From the NCBI RefSeq assembly GCF_000725885.1, contig NZ_JODR01000004.1:124001-188000 (forward strand): a stretch of DNA of 64,000 nucleotides. The letters are read 5' to 3'. The stretch comes from Streptomyces albus subsp. albus. Its GTDB lineage: Bacteria; Actinomycetota; Actinomycetes; Streptomycetales; Streptomycetaceae. Every line of letters begins with the position of its first letter. Position 1 is the stretch's first letter. Below, in pieces: positions 54,165 to 63,123 of this stretch. The notes below the pieces were generated by a model, which made no database searches, was not told the origin of the DNA, and worked only from the letters and a program-made list of their open reading frames with translations. A program made the translations under genes and the position numbers.

Positions 54165-55784
54165 TCAGACGTGGATCGCGGGACCCGCGTCGTTCTTGCC
54201 GCGGCTGGTGAAGAGCGCGACACCGGCGGCGAGGACGGAGACGATGCCGGCACAGACGAAGGCCAGGCCCATGCCGGAGATGAAGGAGTCGTGCACCACG
54301 TGCTTGATGGCCACGGCCATCTGCTCCGGGGCGCCCTTGGGCGCGGGCGGGGCCATGCCGACCTCGGCGGCCTTCTTGAGGGCCGCCTCCTTCGGGCCGG
54401 GCAGCGGGGGCAGCTTGGCCTCGGCCCACTTGTGGGGCAGTTCGCTGCCGACGCGGGAGGCCATCACGGCGCCCAGGACCGCGGTGCCGAGGCTGCCGCC
54501 GACCTGCATGGCGGCCTGCTGGAGACCACCCGCGACACCGGCGTGCTGGAGCGGCGCGTTGCCCACGATGACCTCGGTGGCGCCGACCATGACGGGCGCG
54601 AGGCCCAGTCCGAGGACGGCGAACCACAGGGAGGTGACGCCCTGGCCGCTGTCCGCGTCGAGCGTGGAGAGGCCGAACATGGCGACGGCGGTCAGCACCA
54701 TGGCGGCGACCAGCGGGATGCGCGGGCCGATCCGGGTGATGACGGAGCCGGCCAGCGGGGAGGCGACGATCATCATGGCCGTGAGCGGCAGCAGCCGCAG
54801 GCCGCTGTCGACCGGGGAGAGGCCGTTGACGTTCTGGAGGTAGAAGGTCACGAAGAAGAGGCCGCCCATGAAGCCGAAGGCCATGAGCACCATCAGGATG
54901 GTGCCCGCCGTCAGCGGCACCGAGCGGAACATGCTCATCGGCAGCAGCGGTTCCTTGACCTTGGTCTCCCAGAAGCCGAACGCGGCGAAGGCCAGGATCG
55001 AGACGGCGAGGAAGCCGAGCGTCTTGGCGTCGCCCCAGTGCCATTCGGGGGCCTTGATGATGGCCCAGACCAGGCAGAACATCGCCCCGGACAGCAGCAC
55101 GATGCCCAGCAGGTCGAACGAGCGGGGGGCGTTCTCGGCGCGCCGGTCGAGCAGCAGGATCAGCCCCATCACCAGCGCGAGGGCGCCGACGGGGATGTTG
55201 ATGAAGAAGACGGACTCCCAGCTGACGTGCTCGACGAGCAGACCGCCGACGATGGGTCCGGCCGCCGTGGACGCGCCGATGACCGCGCCCCAGATGCCGA
55301 TGGCGGCGTTGAGCCGCTCGGCAGGGAAGGAGGCGCGCAGGAGTCCGAGGGCCGCGGGCATCAGCAGGGCGCCGCATATGCCCTGGAGTACACGGAAGGT
55401 GACCACGAGGGCGACGCTGCCGGACAGGCCGATGGCGGCGGAGGCGATGGCGAAGCCGACGACGCCGGCGAGGAAGGTCTGCCGGTGCCCGAACCGGTCA
55501 CCGAGTTTGCCCGCGGTGATCAGGGAGACCGCGAGCGCGAGCAGATAGCCGTTGGTTATCCACTGGACGTCGGAGAGTGAGGCGCCGAGGTCCTTCTGGA
55601 TGGCGGGGTTCGCGATGGCGACGATGGTGCCGTCCAGGGCGACCATCGTGACACCGAAAGCGACGGTGATGAGGGTCAGCCACGGGTGCCCGCGCAGCCC
55701 AGCGCGGGTTCCCCCTCCCCCGCCGCCCTCGGGGCTTGCTGGTTCCGGCGCGTCGTGCGCGACGGTGCTGGTCTGGGTGCTCAT
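54165..55784 (-). CDS. DHA2-family MFS drug-efflux transporter
   Basis: 539 aa, start MSTQTSTVAHDAPEP at 55784. Fourteen predicted helices with VALDGTIVAIANPAIQKDLG (motif D1), GKLGDRFGHRQTFLAG (motif A) and GAVIGASTAAGPIVGGLL (motif C). A Pro/Lys-rich loop precedes the last helix. The family exports drugs or metabolites with protons. It diverges from the TetR gene at 55930, which is its likely repressor. Distinct from the MFS gene at 19840 in lacking any C-terminal DNA-binding-like extension. Confidence 0.94.
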   Translation of the reverse strand: MSTQTSTVAHDAPEPASPEGGGGGGTRAGLRGHPWLTLITVAFGVTMVALDGTIVAIANPAIQKDLGASLSDVQWITNGYLLALAVSLITAGKLGDRFGHRQTFLAGVVGFAIASAAIGLSGSVALVVTFRVLQGICGALLMPAALGLLRASFPAERLNAAIGIWGAVIGASTAAGPIVGGLLVEHVSWESVFFINIPVGALALVMGLILLLDRRAENAPRSFDLLGIVLLSGAMFCLVWAIIKAPEWHWGDAKTLGFLAVSILAFAAFGFWETKVKEPLLPMSMFRSVPLTAGTILMVLMAFGFMGGLFFVTFYLQNVNGLSPVDSGLRLLPLTAMMIVASPLAGSVITRIGPRIPLVAAMVLTAVAMFGLSTLDADSGQGVTSLWFAVLGLGLAPVMVGATEVIVGNAPLQHAGVAGGLQQAAMQVGGSLGTAVLGAVMASRVGSELPHKWAEAKLPPLPGPKEAALKKAAEVGMAPPAPKGAPEQMAVAIKHVVHDSFISGMGLAFVCAGIVSVLAAGVALFTSRGKNDAGPAIHV

Positions 55785-55813
55785 GGCGCGAGAGTAATGA
55801 CAGCTTCTGACAA

Positions 55814-55846
55814 TTGACAAACGGAATTATTAGCCGGTAAATGTCA
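55814..55846. promoter_or_regulatory. Promoter/operator between MFS and TetR genes
   Basis: TTGACA at 55814-55819 and TAAATG at 55838-55843 (18-bp spacer) can serve as -35/-10 for the TetR gene. TGACA...TGTCA arms with internal CGG...CCG embrace the same stretch and form a plausible TetR operator. Unusually A/T-rich for this genome. Confidence 0.5.
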
Positions 55847-55929
55847 GCCGATGCTCACGTATTGTGAGCATGCCGTGCGGGTTGCGCCGACCGTCCCGGA
55901 CGCGTCCGGGCACAGGAGAGGAAGCAGAA

Positions 55930-56559
55930 TTGACGGGCCTGCGTGAGAGGAAGAAGCAGCGCACCAGAGACGCCCTGATCGTGGCGGCTCACGAGCTGTT
56001 CGTCACGCAGGGGTACGACGCCACCACAGTCGACCAGATCGTCGAGATGGTCGACGTCTCCCAGCGCACCTTCTTCCGCTACTTCGCCAACAAGGAGGAG
56101 GTCGCGCTCTTCGTCCAGGACATGGTCAGCACGATCTTCTACGAGGCGGTCTGTGCGGGCCCGCCCGGCGAACCTCCGCTGGAGTATCTGCGCGGCGTCC
56201 TCGACGACACCTGGGAAGCGGTCGGGGAAGCCGTCGAGGCGCTCACCCCGCTCGACCTGCACCTGAAGATGTGCCAGGTCATCGAGACGACCCCCTCCCT
56301 GCTGGCGGCCCATCTGCGGCACTCGCTGCTGATGGAGGAGAAGCTCGTCCGGGAGGTCGCCCGGCGCACGGGTGTGGACCCCGACCAGGATCCCCGCCCG
56401 CGCGTCCTGGTCGCCGCCTTCGTCGGTGTGATGCGGGCGGCCGTCCGGCAGTGGAGCATGCGCGGCGGCGTCTCCCTGAAGGCGGCACGCGCCCTCACCT
56501 ACGACTACATGGCGCAGTTGAAGCCCGCGGTCTCCGGCGGCTGGGGCCGCACGGACTGA
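55930..56559 (+). CDS. TetR-family regulator of the divergent MFS pump
   Basis: About 209 aa. The best start is a TTG at 55930 (GAGAGGAAG upstream; product begins TGLRERKKQRT). An upstream GTG at 55864 and ATG at 55870 would add an atypical Arg/Pro segment. The HTH reads ALIVAAHELFVTQGYDATTV, DQIVEMVDVSQRTFFRYFAN, with KEEVALFV ending the DNA-binding domain. The C-terminal ligand domain is of the MftR-type length, with a Met/Leu-rich core. It diverges from MFS with operator-like repeats between; autoregulation is expected. Confidence 0.9.
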   Translation: MTGLRERKKQRTRDALIVAAHELFVTQGYDATTVDQIVEMVDVSQRTFFRYFANKEEVALFVQDMVSTIFYEAVCAGPPGEPPLEYLRGVLDDTWEAVGEAVEALTPLDLHLKMCQVIETTPSLLAAHLRHSLLMEEKLVREVARRTGVDPDQDPRPRVLVAAFVGVMRAAVRQWSMRGGVSLKAARALTYDYMAQLKPAVSGGWGRTD

Positions 56560-56728
56560 TCCTTTCCGGCCACTCTCCGACACCGGTCGCACAGAGTGAC
56601 GGATCGGGCGGGCGGACCCGAACGGACGCGCCGCACTGACCCGAACGCCCGGTATGAAACGTGAGATGACTCACCCAGGGCCTGTACGGGCCGGTCCGGC
56701 GCGGCGCATCTCCTAGGGTGGCGCCCCA

Positions 56729-58132
56729 GTGACTTACTTCTCCGCACTCGGCAATCCGTTGTCCGGATCCGGCTTCGCCTCGTCGGGCGTTCCGGGCACC
56801 ACCGCCTGGCGTGCTCTGCTCGCGCTGGCCGTCGTCTTCGTCCTGCTGGCGACGACCGGCTGGACCGCCGTGCGCAAGCACCACGCGGACGCGGGCCCCC
56901 GTGCCTCCGCGCTGCTCGCCTGGGAGAAGGGTTCCCTCGCCGGACGCCCGCTGCCCGACCCCGACGCCCCGGCAGGCCGCATCGCGCGCTATTTCGCCTC
57001 GCTCGACACGGCACAGCAGCGCACGCTCGCCCGGCGCTATCCCCTGGTCGTCGGCAACCTGGCGGGCGCGCCGCTCCCGCTGCGCTACCGCGCCAACCAC
57101 ACGGCGCTCCGCACGGCGCTGCGCGTCGAACGTGCCCGTACGACCGACGAGCGGCTGACCGACGAGGGCCGCCACGAAGCCACCCGCCGGATGCACCGCT
57201 TCGCCTCGATGCTGCGGCCCGGCCGGCAGATTCTCTCGTTCGACCCGACCGGCCGCGGCCACGCCGCCGAGGTCTTCGGCGACCTGGAGCACGCCCGGCG
57301 GGTGTCCGTCGTCGTCCCCGGCGTGGACACCGAACTGCTGACGTTCGAGAAGTCCGCCCGGCGGTACGCGGCGCCCGTCGGCATGGCGGACGCGCTCCAG
57401 AAGGAACAGGAGGCCGCCGCTCCCCGGGTACGCACCGCGACGATCGCCTGGGCCGACTACACCGCGCCCGTCGGCCTCGGTGTGGACGCGGCCTCCGGGG
57501 AGCTGGCCCAGGAGGGTGCCGCGCGCCTCGACCGTCTCGTACGGTCCCTGCCGGCCACCCTCCGCGCCACCGCGCACAGCGCCCCGGGCGGCGACGAGGC
57601 AGACGGCTCCGCACAGCGGGCGGCGCACGCCACCGGGAGCACAGACCGAAGCGCCACAGACCGCAGCACCACGGCCCGGAACACGGCCGCCCGGAGCGCA
57701 GCCGGCCGCACCGCCGCGCCGAAGGTCTCGCTGTTCTGCCACAGCTACGGTTCGGTGGTGTGCGGGCTGGCGGCCGGCCGGCTGCCGTCCAGCGTCACCG
57801 ACATCGCGGTGGCCGGCAGCCCCGGGATGCGGGCCGACAACGCCGCCGGACTCCGCACCCGCGCGCACGTGTGGGCGATGCGGGACCGCGACGACTGGAT
57901 CGCCGACGTACCGCACATGGACGTCGGCGGACTCGGACACGGTGCCGATCCGGTCGCGGACGGTTTCGGCGCCCGCCACCTGTCCGCCGCGGGCGCGGAG
58001 GGCCACACCGGATACTTCGTGCCGCACACGCGCAGCCTGGCCAATTTCGCCGCGGTCGGCACCGGCTCGTACCAGGACGTGACCTGCGACTCCTCCGACC
58101 CGGAGTGCTCCTTCGTCCCCGAGCCGCGCTGA
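56729..58132 (+). CDS. DUF1023-like alpha/beta hydrolase, membrane-anchored
   Basis: 467 aa from a GTG. One N-terminal membrane helix (WRALLALAVVFVLLATTGW) places the enzyme outside. The hydrolase part starts near residue 95: FDPTGRGHAAEVFGDLEHAR, VVVPGVDTELLTFEK, and the nucleophile elbow FCHSYGSVVCGLAAGRL (Ser replaces the usual GxSxG first Gly with Cys-His). Acid and His candidates are DRDDWIADVPHM and GAEGHTGYF. A Thr/Ala-rich insert (ATGSTDRSATDRSTTARN) interrupts the core. Paralogue of 61936-63123. Esterase or lipase activity on an envelope substrate is likely but unproven. Confidence 0.88.
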   Translation: MTYFSALGNPLSGSGFASSGVPGTTAWRALLALAVVFVLLATTGWTAVRKHHADAGPRASALLAWEKGSLAGRPLPDPDAPAGRIARYFASLDTAQQRTLARRYPLVVGNLAGAPLPLRYRANHTALRTALRVERARTTDERLTDEGRHEATRRMHRFASMLRPGRQILSFDPTGRGHAAEVFGDLEHARRVSVVVPGVDTELLTFEKSARRYAAPVGMADALQKEQEAAAPRVRTATIAWADYTAPVGLGVDAASGELAQEGAARLDRLVRSLPATLRATAHSAPGGDEADGSAQRAAHATGSTDRSATDRSTTARNTAARSAAGRTAAPKVSLFCHSYGSVVCGLAAGRLPSSVTDIAVAGSPGMRADNAAGLRTRAHVWAMRDRDDWIADVPHMDVGGLGHGADPVADGFGARHLSAAGAEGHTGYFVPHTRSLANFAAVGTGSYQDVTCDSSDPECSFVPEPR

Positions 58133-58193
58133 AACACCGCAGACGGCGGCAGAGAGCCGCGGAGGGGGGACGGGCGGGCAACCGCCGCATACG

Positions 58194-59081
58194 ATGGCCC
58201 ACATGGGTGACGTACTGGCTGGAATGCACTCCACCTGGGAGTTCGATTCGGACTCCGTGCTCATCCGCTTCGAACGGGGAATTCGCACGCCGAAGCTCTT
58301 CCAGGCCCTCGGAGAGCGACGCGTTCCGTACGAGGCGCTGAGCGCCGTCGAGCTGACCCCCGGCAGCAAACGCGGCACTGTCGTGCTGCGCGCCGTGCCG
58401 CGGGAGGGCGCCGACCCCCTGCTGGAAGCCGCCGCCGGACAGCTGAAGGACAGCAGCGACCCCTACCGTCTGGTGCTGCCCGCCGAGCGCGAGCTCCTGG
58501 CCGACTACTACGCCACGGAGCTGCGCGCCCTGCTGCCCGACGACCCGGCCGAACCCGCCGGACAGTACCTGGTGGCGGCCCCGCCCGCCCCGCAGAGCTT
58601 CAAGGCGTACGACGGCAAGGCATCATTCGACGGCCAGGTCGTCGCCTTCCGCTGGTTCCCCACAGGTGCCTCCACCGCCAAGTGGAAAGCCGGCGACCAG
58701 TTCTTCCCCGTGGGCGAGCTGGAGGGCGTCGAGTGGCGCTCCCCGGAAGGGCTCAGCGGCCATCTGCGGCTCCGGCCGCGCGGAGCCGAGGTCCTCGCGG
58801 AGGCCGACCAGGACCCGGCCTCCGTGGTGTTCGGACTCGGCTACGGCCCCGTCTACGAATCGCTGCCGTTCGCCGCCTCGGTCCTGGAGGCGGTACGCGC
58901 CGCAGACCCCGTGCTGGCACTGGAGAGCGTCTGCGCGGCCCCCGCCGCGGTGCCGCAGCAGCGCTCCGACCCGGCCGACGTCGCCGAGCGCATCCGTCAC
59001 CTGGGCGAGCTGCACGACGCGGGGCTGCTGACCGACGACGAGTTCACCGCCAAGAAGGCGGAGCTGCTGGCGGAGCTGTGA
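58194..59081 (+). CDS. DUF4429/SHOCT-domain protein
   Basis: 295 aa (ATG at 58194; ATG at 58203 is an equal alternative, giving MGDVLAGMHSTWEF). Two DUF4429 modules cover residues about 8-100 and 125-225 (VLIRFERGIRTPKLFQALGE, YRLVLPAERELLADYYATEL; VVAFRWFPTGASTAKWKAGD). A C-terminal SHOCT motif, IRHLGELHDAGLLTDDEFTA, ends KKAELLAEL. Such proteins are thought to bind nucleic acid or membranes. It overlaps the histidine kinase gene by GTGA, so one transcript is likely. Confidence 0.9.
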   Translation: MAHMGDVLAGMHSTWEFDSDSVLIRFERGIRTPKLFQALGERRVPYEALSAVELTPGSKRGTVVLRAVPREGADPLLEAAAGQLKDSSDPYRLVLPAERELLADYYATELRALLPDDPAEPAGQYLVAAPPAPQSFKAYDGKASFDGQVVAFRWFPTGASTAKWKAGDQFFPVGELEGVEWRSPEGLSGHLRLRPRGAEVLAEADQDPASVVFGLGYGPVYESLPFAASVLEAVRAADPVLALESVCAAPAAVPQQRSDPADVAERIRHLGELHDAGLLTDDEFTAKKAELLAEL

Positions 59082-60700
59082 CCCCGCACCCCGCCCTCGC
59101 ACGCCTGGGCACAAGCGTGGCCGGCGGCCTGCGGGCCCTCGGCACCACGCTGGCCACCCCCACCGCCTCCCGGGAGCCCCTGCTGGGGCACGCGTCCGCC
59201 CGGTGGGTGCGGCTGCTGCCCTACGGGGTGGCCTTCGTCTTCACCGTCATCCTCCTGCCGACCACCACACAGGTGCTCTCCCACGACTACGGTCTGGGCG
59301 GCGGATGGTCGGGGGTCCTCGGTGTCGCACAGACCGCGCCCCTGCTGCTCGCGGTGACCAGACCGCTGCCCGCCTGGTGGATCATCTTCGGAGCGGACCT
59401 GCTGGGTGCCGTCGTCCTGCTGACGGCCGACGGCACCATGGGACGCGCCTGGCCGTGGCCGCCCGGCATGATCGTCGGCTATCTGGTGCTGTGCCTGGCC
59501 CTGGCCCTGCGGGAGAGCCGGCGCACCCTGCTGGCCGTCTGGCTCGTCACCGTCGTCTCCTCGCTCACCCTGGGATTCGTCTCCCCGGCGCACAGCGAGG
59601 GCACCAATGTGCTGCTGACCGTGCTCAGCGGGGCGATGCTGCTGCTCGGCGCCGCGCTGCGGGAGCGTGCCGTGGCCCAGCGGCGGCTGGCCGAACAGGA
59701 GACCATCAGCGAGGCCGAACGCGCCCAGCGCACACTGCTGGAGGAGCGGGCCCGTATCGCCCGGGAACTGCACGACGTGGTCGCGCACCACATGTCGGTC
59801 ATCACCGTGCAGGCGGACAGCGCCCCCTACCGCATCCCGGACATCCCACCGGCAGCTGCGGAGGAGTTCGGCACCATCGCCGCCACGGCCCGTGAGTCGC
59901 TCACCGAGATGCGCCGCCTGCTGGGCGTGCTGCGCAGCGAGAACGCCCAGGGCGAACGCGCCCCGCAGCCGGGTCTGGAACGCCTCGACCAACTCGTGGA
60001 GGCGACCGTGCGGGCCGGGGTGCCGGCCGAACTCCATGTGGACCTGGGCAGCGCCGGGCACGAGCGCAGCGTGCACGAAAGCGGCCGGGCACAGGAGGCG
60101 GGACCCGCGCAGACGGTCTCCCTGTCGGCGTACCGGATCGTGCAAGAAGCACTCGCGAACGTCGTACGGCACGCCCCCGGCGCCACCACCCGGATCTCTG
60201 TCACACGGACCGGAGGGGGAGCCGGAGAGGGCACCGGAGGGGAAGCCGGGAAGAAGGCCGCCGACGGTCGGGGCGATGAGCGCCCGGTCCGCACCGGCCC
60301 GGACGGTGCGTCTTTTCTGTCCGTGCTGATCGTCAACGGTCCCTCCCCCGAACCCGAGCAGGCACCTTTGGAGACGTCCGGCACCGGACACGGTCTGGTG
60401 GGCATGCGGGAGCGGGTCCGTCTGGTCGGCGGTTCGCTGGATGTCGGGCCGCTGCCGGACGGCGGTTTCCGGGTCGCCGCCCGGCTCCCGTGGCATCCGC
60501 CCGCCGGAACGTCCGGACAGGAAAACGGCGTCACTGAGGACGGCGGAAACGGCGACCGCACGGAGCCCTCTTCCGGCACCCGGAAGAAGCCCGTTCCGGA
60601 CGCCACCGAAGAGCTCCCTGCGGACACCACCCGGCGGAAGCGCGTTCCGCACGCCCCTGAGCACACCAGCGTCGAAGAGAAGGACACTCCCGAGGCATGA
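59078..60700 (+). CDS. NarL/DesK-type sensor histidine kinase
   Basis: 540 aa, GTG overlapping the previous stop. Five or six N-terminal membrane helices (about residues 40-200) are followed by a dimerisation helix with the phospho-acceptor His232 in IARELHDVVAHHMSVITVQ. The ATPase N box is EALANVVRHAPGATT near 365, and a long Gly/Lys insert precedes the G-boxes (GTGHGLVGMRERVRLVGGSL). After the catalytic domain a disordered, highly charged tail of about 70 residues (ATEELPADTTRRKRVPHAPE) runs to the end, unusual for the class. Partner of the response regulator that overlaps its 3' end. Confidence 0.94.
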   Translation: MTPHPALARLGTSVAGGLRALGTTLATPTASREPLLGHASARWVRLLPYGVAFVFTVILLPTTTQVLSHDYGLGGGWSGVLGVAQTAPLLLAVTRPLPAWWIIFGADLLGAVVLLTADGTMGRAWPWPPGMIVGYLVLCLALALRESRRTLLAVWLVTVVSSLTLGFVSPAHSEGTNVLLTVLSGAMLLLGAALRERAVAQRRLAEQETISEAERAQRTLLEERARIARELHDVVAHHMSVITVQADSAPYRIPDIPPAAAEEFGTIAATARESLTEMRRLLGVLRSENAQGERAPQPGLERLDQLVEATVRAGVPAELHVDLGSAGHERSVHESGRAQEAGPAQTVSLSAYRIVQEALANVVRHAPGATTRISVTRTGGGAGEGTGGEAGKKAADGRGDERPVRTGPDGASFLSVLIVNGPSPEPEQAPLETSGTGHGLVGMRERVRLVGGSLDVGPLPDGGFRVAARLPWHPPAGTSGQENGVTEDGGNGDRTEPSSGTRKKPVPDATEELPADTTRRKRVPHAPEHTSVEEKDTPEA

Positions 60701-61431
60701 ACGGCACTGGCGCGCCCGGCGCGTCCGCGACCTCCCAGGTGACCCGCGTCGTCATCGTCGACGACCAGGCCATGGTGCGCGCGGGTTTCGCCGCGCTGCT
60801 GGCCGCGCAGAGCGACATCGACGTCGTGGGTGAGGCACCGGACGGCGCGGCCGGGGTCGAGCTGTGCCGGCGGGCACACCCCGACGTGGTCCTCATGGAC
60901 GTACGCATGCCCCGGCTGAACGGTCTGGAGGCCGCACAGCAGCTCCTCGACCCGCCGCGCGGCGTCGTGCACCGGCCCAAGGTGCTGATGCTCACCACGT
61001 TCGACGTGGACGACTACGTCTACGAGGCGCTGCGCCTGGGGGCGAGCGGTTTCCTGCTCAAGGACGCCCCGCCGGCCGACCTGATCGCCGCCGTGCGGGT
61101 GGTGGCCGAGGGCGAGGCTCTGCTGGCGCCGTCCGTGACCCGGCGGCTCATCGCCGAGTTCGCCCGGCAGCGGCCCCGTACGGCCTCGCGCAAGGGGCGC
61201 GGCTCGGCACCCCAGCTGCGGCTGAAGGAGCTGACCGAGCGGGAGACAGAAGTTCTCGAACTGGTGGCGCGCGGACAGTCCAACACGGAGATCGCCGCCT
61301 CCCTCGTACTGGCGGAGCAGACCGTCAAGACGCACGTGAGCCGCATTTTCACCAAACTGGGACTGCGCGACCGTGCCCAAGCGGTCGTCTTCGCCTACGA
61401 GTCGGGGCTGGTCGCACCGGGCGACCAGTGA
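60697..61431 (+). CDS. LuxR/NarL-family response regulator
   Basis: 244 aa, ATGA overlap with the kinase. The receiver domain (residues 12-135) has acidic pair VIVDDQ, phospho-acceptor Asp68 in VVLMDVRMPRLNGLEAAQ, Thr/Lys in LMLTTFDVDDYV and LLKDAPPADLI. The C-terminal HTH LTERETEVLELVARGQSN, AEQTVKTHVSRIFTKLGLRD is intact. The kinase/regulator pair probably senses the envelope. The palindromes at 61793-61824 before the downstream hydrolase are a plausible target. Confidence 0.95.
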   Translation: MNGTGAPGASATSQVTRVVIVDDQAMVRAGFAALLAAQSDIDVVGEAPDGAAGVELCRRAHPDVVLMDVRMPRLNGLEAAQQLLDPPRGVVHRPKVLMLTTFDVDDYVYEALRLGASGFLLKDAPPADLIAAVRVVAEGEALLAPSVTRRLIAEFARQRPRTASRKGRGSAPQLRLKELTERETEVLELVARGQSNTEIAASLVLAEQTVKTHVSRIFTKLGLRDRAQAVVFAYESGLVAPGDQ

Positions 61432-61614
61432 ACGGCCACAGCAACGGCCGGCCGGAGGCGGCGTCGTAACGCTGGGACGGCTTGTGGCGCACGGGGTGGC
61501 CGGTGGACCTCCCGTGGGACTGCACGCGTGGAGGCTCACTTTCGACGGCCGCGCCCTCCATGGGACGCGCGACCGTGAGAAAAGCACGCGGGGGGGCGTG
61601 CCCCCTGGGAACCC

Positions 61615-61768
61615 CACGGGACGTGCCCCGTGAGAGCCGCACCACGGGACCTGGCCCGTGAGAACCGCGCGCCTCCACGGGACCTGGCCCGTGAAAACCG
61701 CGCGCCCGTGCGGCCTTCGCCCCGGAGACCGCACCCACGGGCGGGACGTGCCCCCTGAGAACCGCTCC
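61615..61768 (+). repeat. CACGGGACCTGGCCCGTG-type hairpin repeats
   Basis: Four copies start at 61615, 61643, 61676 and 61736. Each has a CACGGG...CCCGTG inverted repeat followed by AGAACCGC(GCGC). The two middle copies match over nearly 30 bases, and a degenerate fifth lies near 61558. No gene covers them; they lie between the response regulator and the second hydrolase. Confidence 0.75.
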
Positions 61769-61792
61769 CCCGGCGCGGATGCCCCCGTGCCC

Positions 61793-61824
61793 CTACCGGG
61801 GTAGCGGCCCCCCTACCCCGGTAG
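61793..61824. promoter_or_regulatory. Paired CTACCGGGGTAG palindromes
   Basis: CTACCGGGGTAG (61793-61804) and its reverse complement CTACCCCGGTAG (61813-61824) are separated by 8 bp, about 110 bp before the hydrolase start. The tight symmetric pair looks like a dimer-of-dimers binding site, for example for the adjacent NarL-type regulator. Inference only. Confidence 0.55.
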
Positions 61825-61935
61825 CACCTCGCGCATTGGCTCCCCGGTGTGACGCTCGTGCGGTCATCGGGCCAGCACTCTCCTCCCGCCGCCCGCCGGA
61901 GACTTCGGACGGGCGGCGGGAGGAGGAGACCCGCC

Positions 61936-63123
61936 ATGAAGCGCCGCACCAAGCGCGCTCTGCTCGTCGCCCCGCTCGTCGCGGCCGTCTTCGCGGCGAC
62001 GACGGGTGTGACCAGCGGCACGGAACAGACGCCCGTCACCGGTCCGCCGCCGGGAGCGGCGGCGTGGCGTGCCGACGAGTCGCTGGGGCGCACGCTGCCC
62101 GACCCCGCAACCGCGAGCCCCGAACGGGTTGCGGCGTTCTTCGCGGGGCTCGGCCAGGAGGAGCGGCGGGCGCTGGTGAGGCGCCATCCGCTGACGGTGG
62201 GGAATCTGGACGGCGCCCCCCTACGGGACCGTTACCAGGCGAACCGGTTGGCGCTCAAGAGTGAGCGGCGGGCGGAGCTGGCGCGGGCGCGGGACGTGTC
62301 GCTGACCGACGGGGACCACCGGGCGGCGCGCGAGAAGGCCGGACGGTATGCGCGGCTGCTGGCCCCGGGGCGGCAGGTCCTGGCGTTCGATCCGCGCGGC
62401 CGGGGTCAGGTCGCCGAGGTGTACGGGGATCTGGCGCAGGCCGCGCGCACGGCGGTGGTGGTGCCGGGTTCCGACGTCGATCTCGGCTCCTTCGACCGGG
62501 GCGGCGACGGCCGGTACGGCAAGCCCGCCGGGATGGCCCGCGCGCTGCGTGACCGGATGGCGGAGCGTGCCCCGCGAACCCGGGTCGCGGTCGTCGCCTG
62601 GACCGGCTACACGACCCCGGTGGGGCTCGGCCCCGACGCGGCGACCGGGCGGCTCGCGGAGGCGGGCGCGCCCCGTCTGGTGCGGTTCCTGCGGGGACTG
62701 GCCGGCGCCCGGGTGGCCCCGCCGACGGTGCTGTGCCACAGCTACGGCTCCGTCGTCTGCGGACTCGCGGCGTCCTCGCTGGGGCGGCGACAGGCCGCCG
62801 GGCTGGTCGTCTTCGGGTCGCCGGGCATGCGGGCCGGTTCGGTGGCCGCGCTGCACACCGCTGTCCCGGTGTGGGCGGCGCGTGCCCGGGGGGACTGGAT
62901 CGGCCGCGTCCCGCACGTGCGGTTCCTCGGCCTGGGGCACGGTGCCGATCCGGCGGCTCCGGCGTTCGGCGCCCGGGTGGTGACGGCCACCGGTGCTCAG
63001 GGGCACGGCGGCTATCTGCGGCCCGGCACCGACTCCCTCGACAACTTCGCGTCCATCGCCCTGCGCGCCTACGGTTCGGTCCGGTGCGCGCCCGTTTCCC
63101 AGGAGTGCGCCGATGCCCGTTGA
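61936..63123 (+). CDS. Secreted DUF1023-like alpha/beta hydrolase (paralogue)
   Basis: 395 aa from the ATG at 61936 with AGGAGGAG upstream. Signal peptide MKRRTKRALLVAPLVAAVFA. The same plan as 56729-58132: LPDPATASPERVAAFFAGL, HPLTVGNLDGAPLRDRYQAN, FDPRGRGQVAEVYGDLAQAA, VVVPGSDVDLGSF, nucleophile LCHSYGSVVCGLAASSLG near residue 270, ARGDWIGRVPHVRFLGLGHG and the terminal Cys pair (VRCAPVSQECADA). It has a cleavable signal instead of a membrane anchor and lacks the Thr-rich insert. The next gene starts 11 nt before its stop. Confidence 0.9.
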   Translation: MKRRTKRALLVAPLVAAVFAATTGVTSGTEQTPVTGPPPGAAAWRADESLGRTLPDPATASPERVAAFFAGLGQEERRALVRRHPLTVGNLDGAPLRDRYQANRLALKSERRAELARARDVSLTDGDHRAAREKAGRYARLLAPGRQVLAFDPRGRGQVAEVYGDLAQAARTAVVVPGSDVDLGSFDRGGDGRYGKPAGMARALRDRMAERAPRTRVAVVAWTGYTTPVGLGPDAATGRLAEAGAPRLVRFLRGLAGARVAPPTVLCHSYGSVVCGLAASSLGRRQAAGLVVFGSPGMRAGSVAALHTAVPVWAARARGDWIGRVPHVRFLGLGHGADPAAPAFGARVVTATGAQGHGGYLRPGTDSLDNFASIALRAYGSVRCAPVSQECADAR

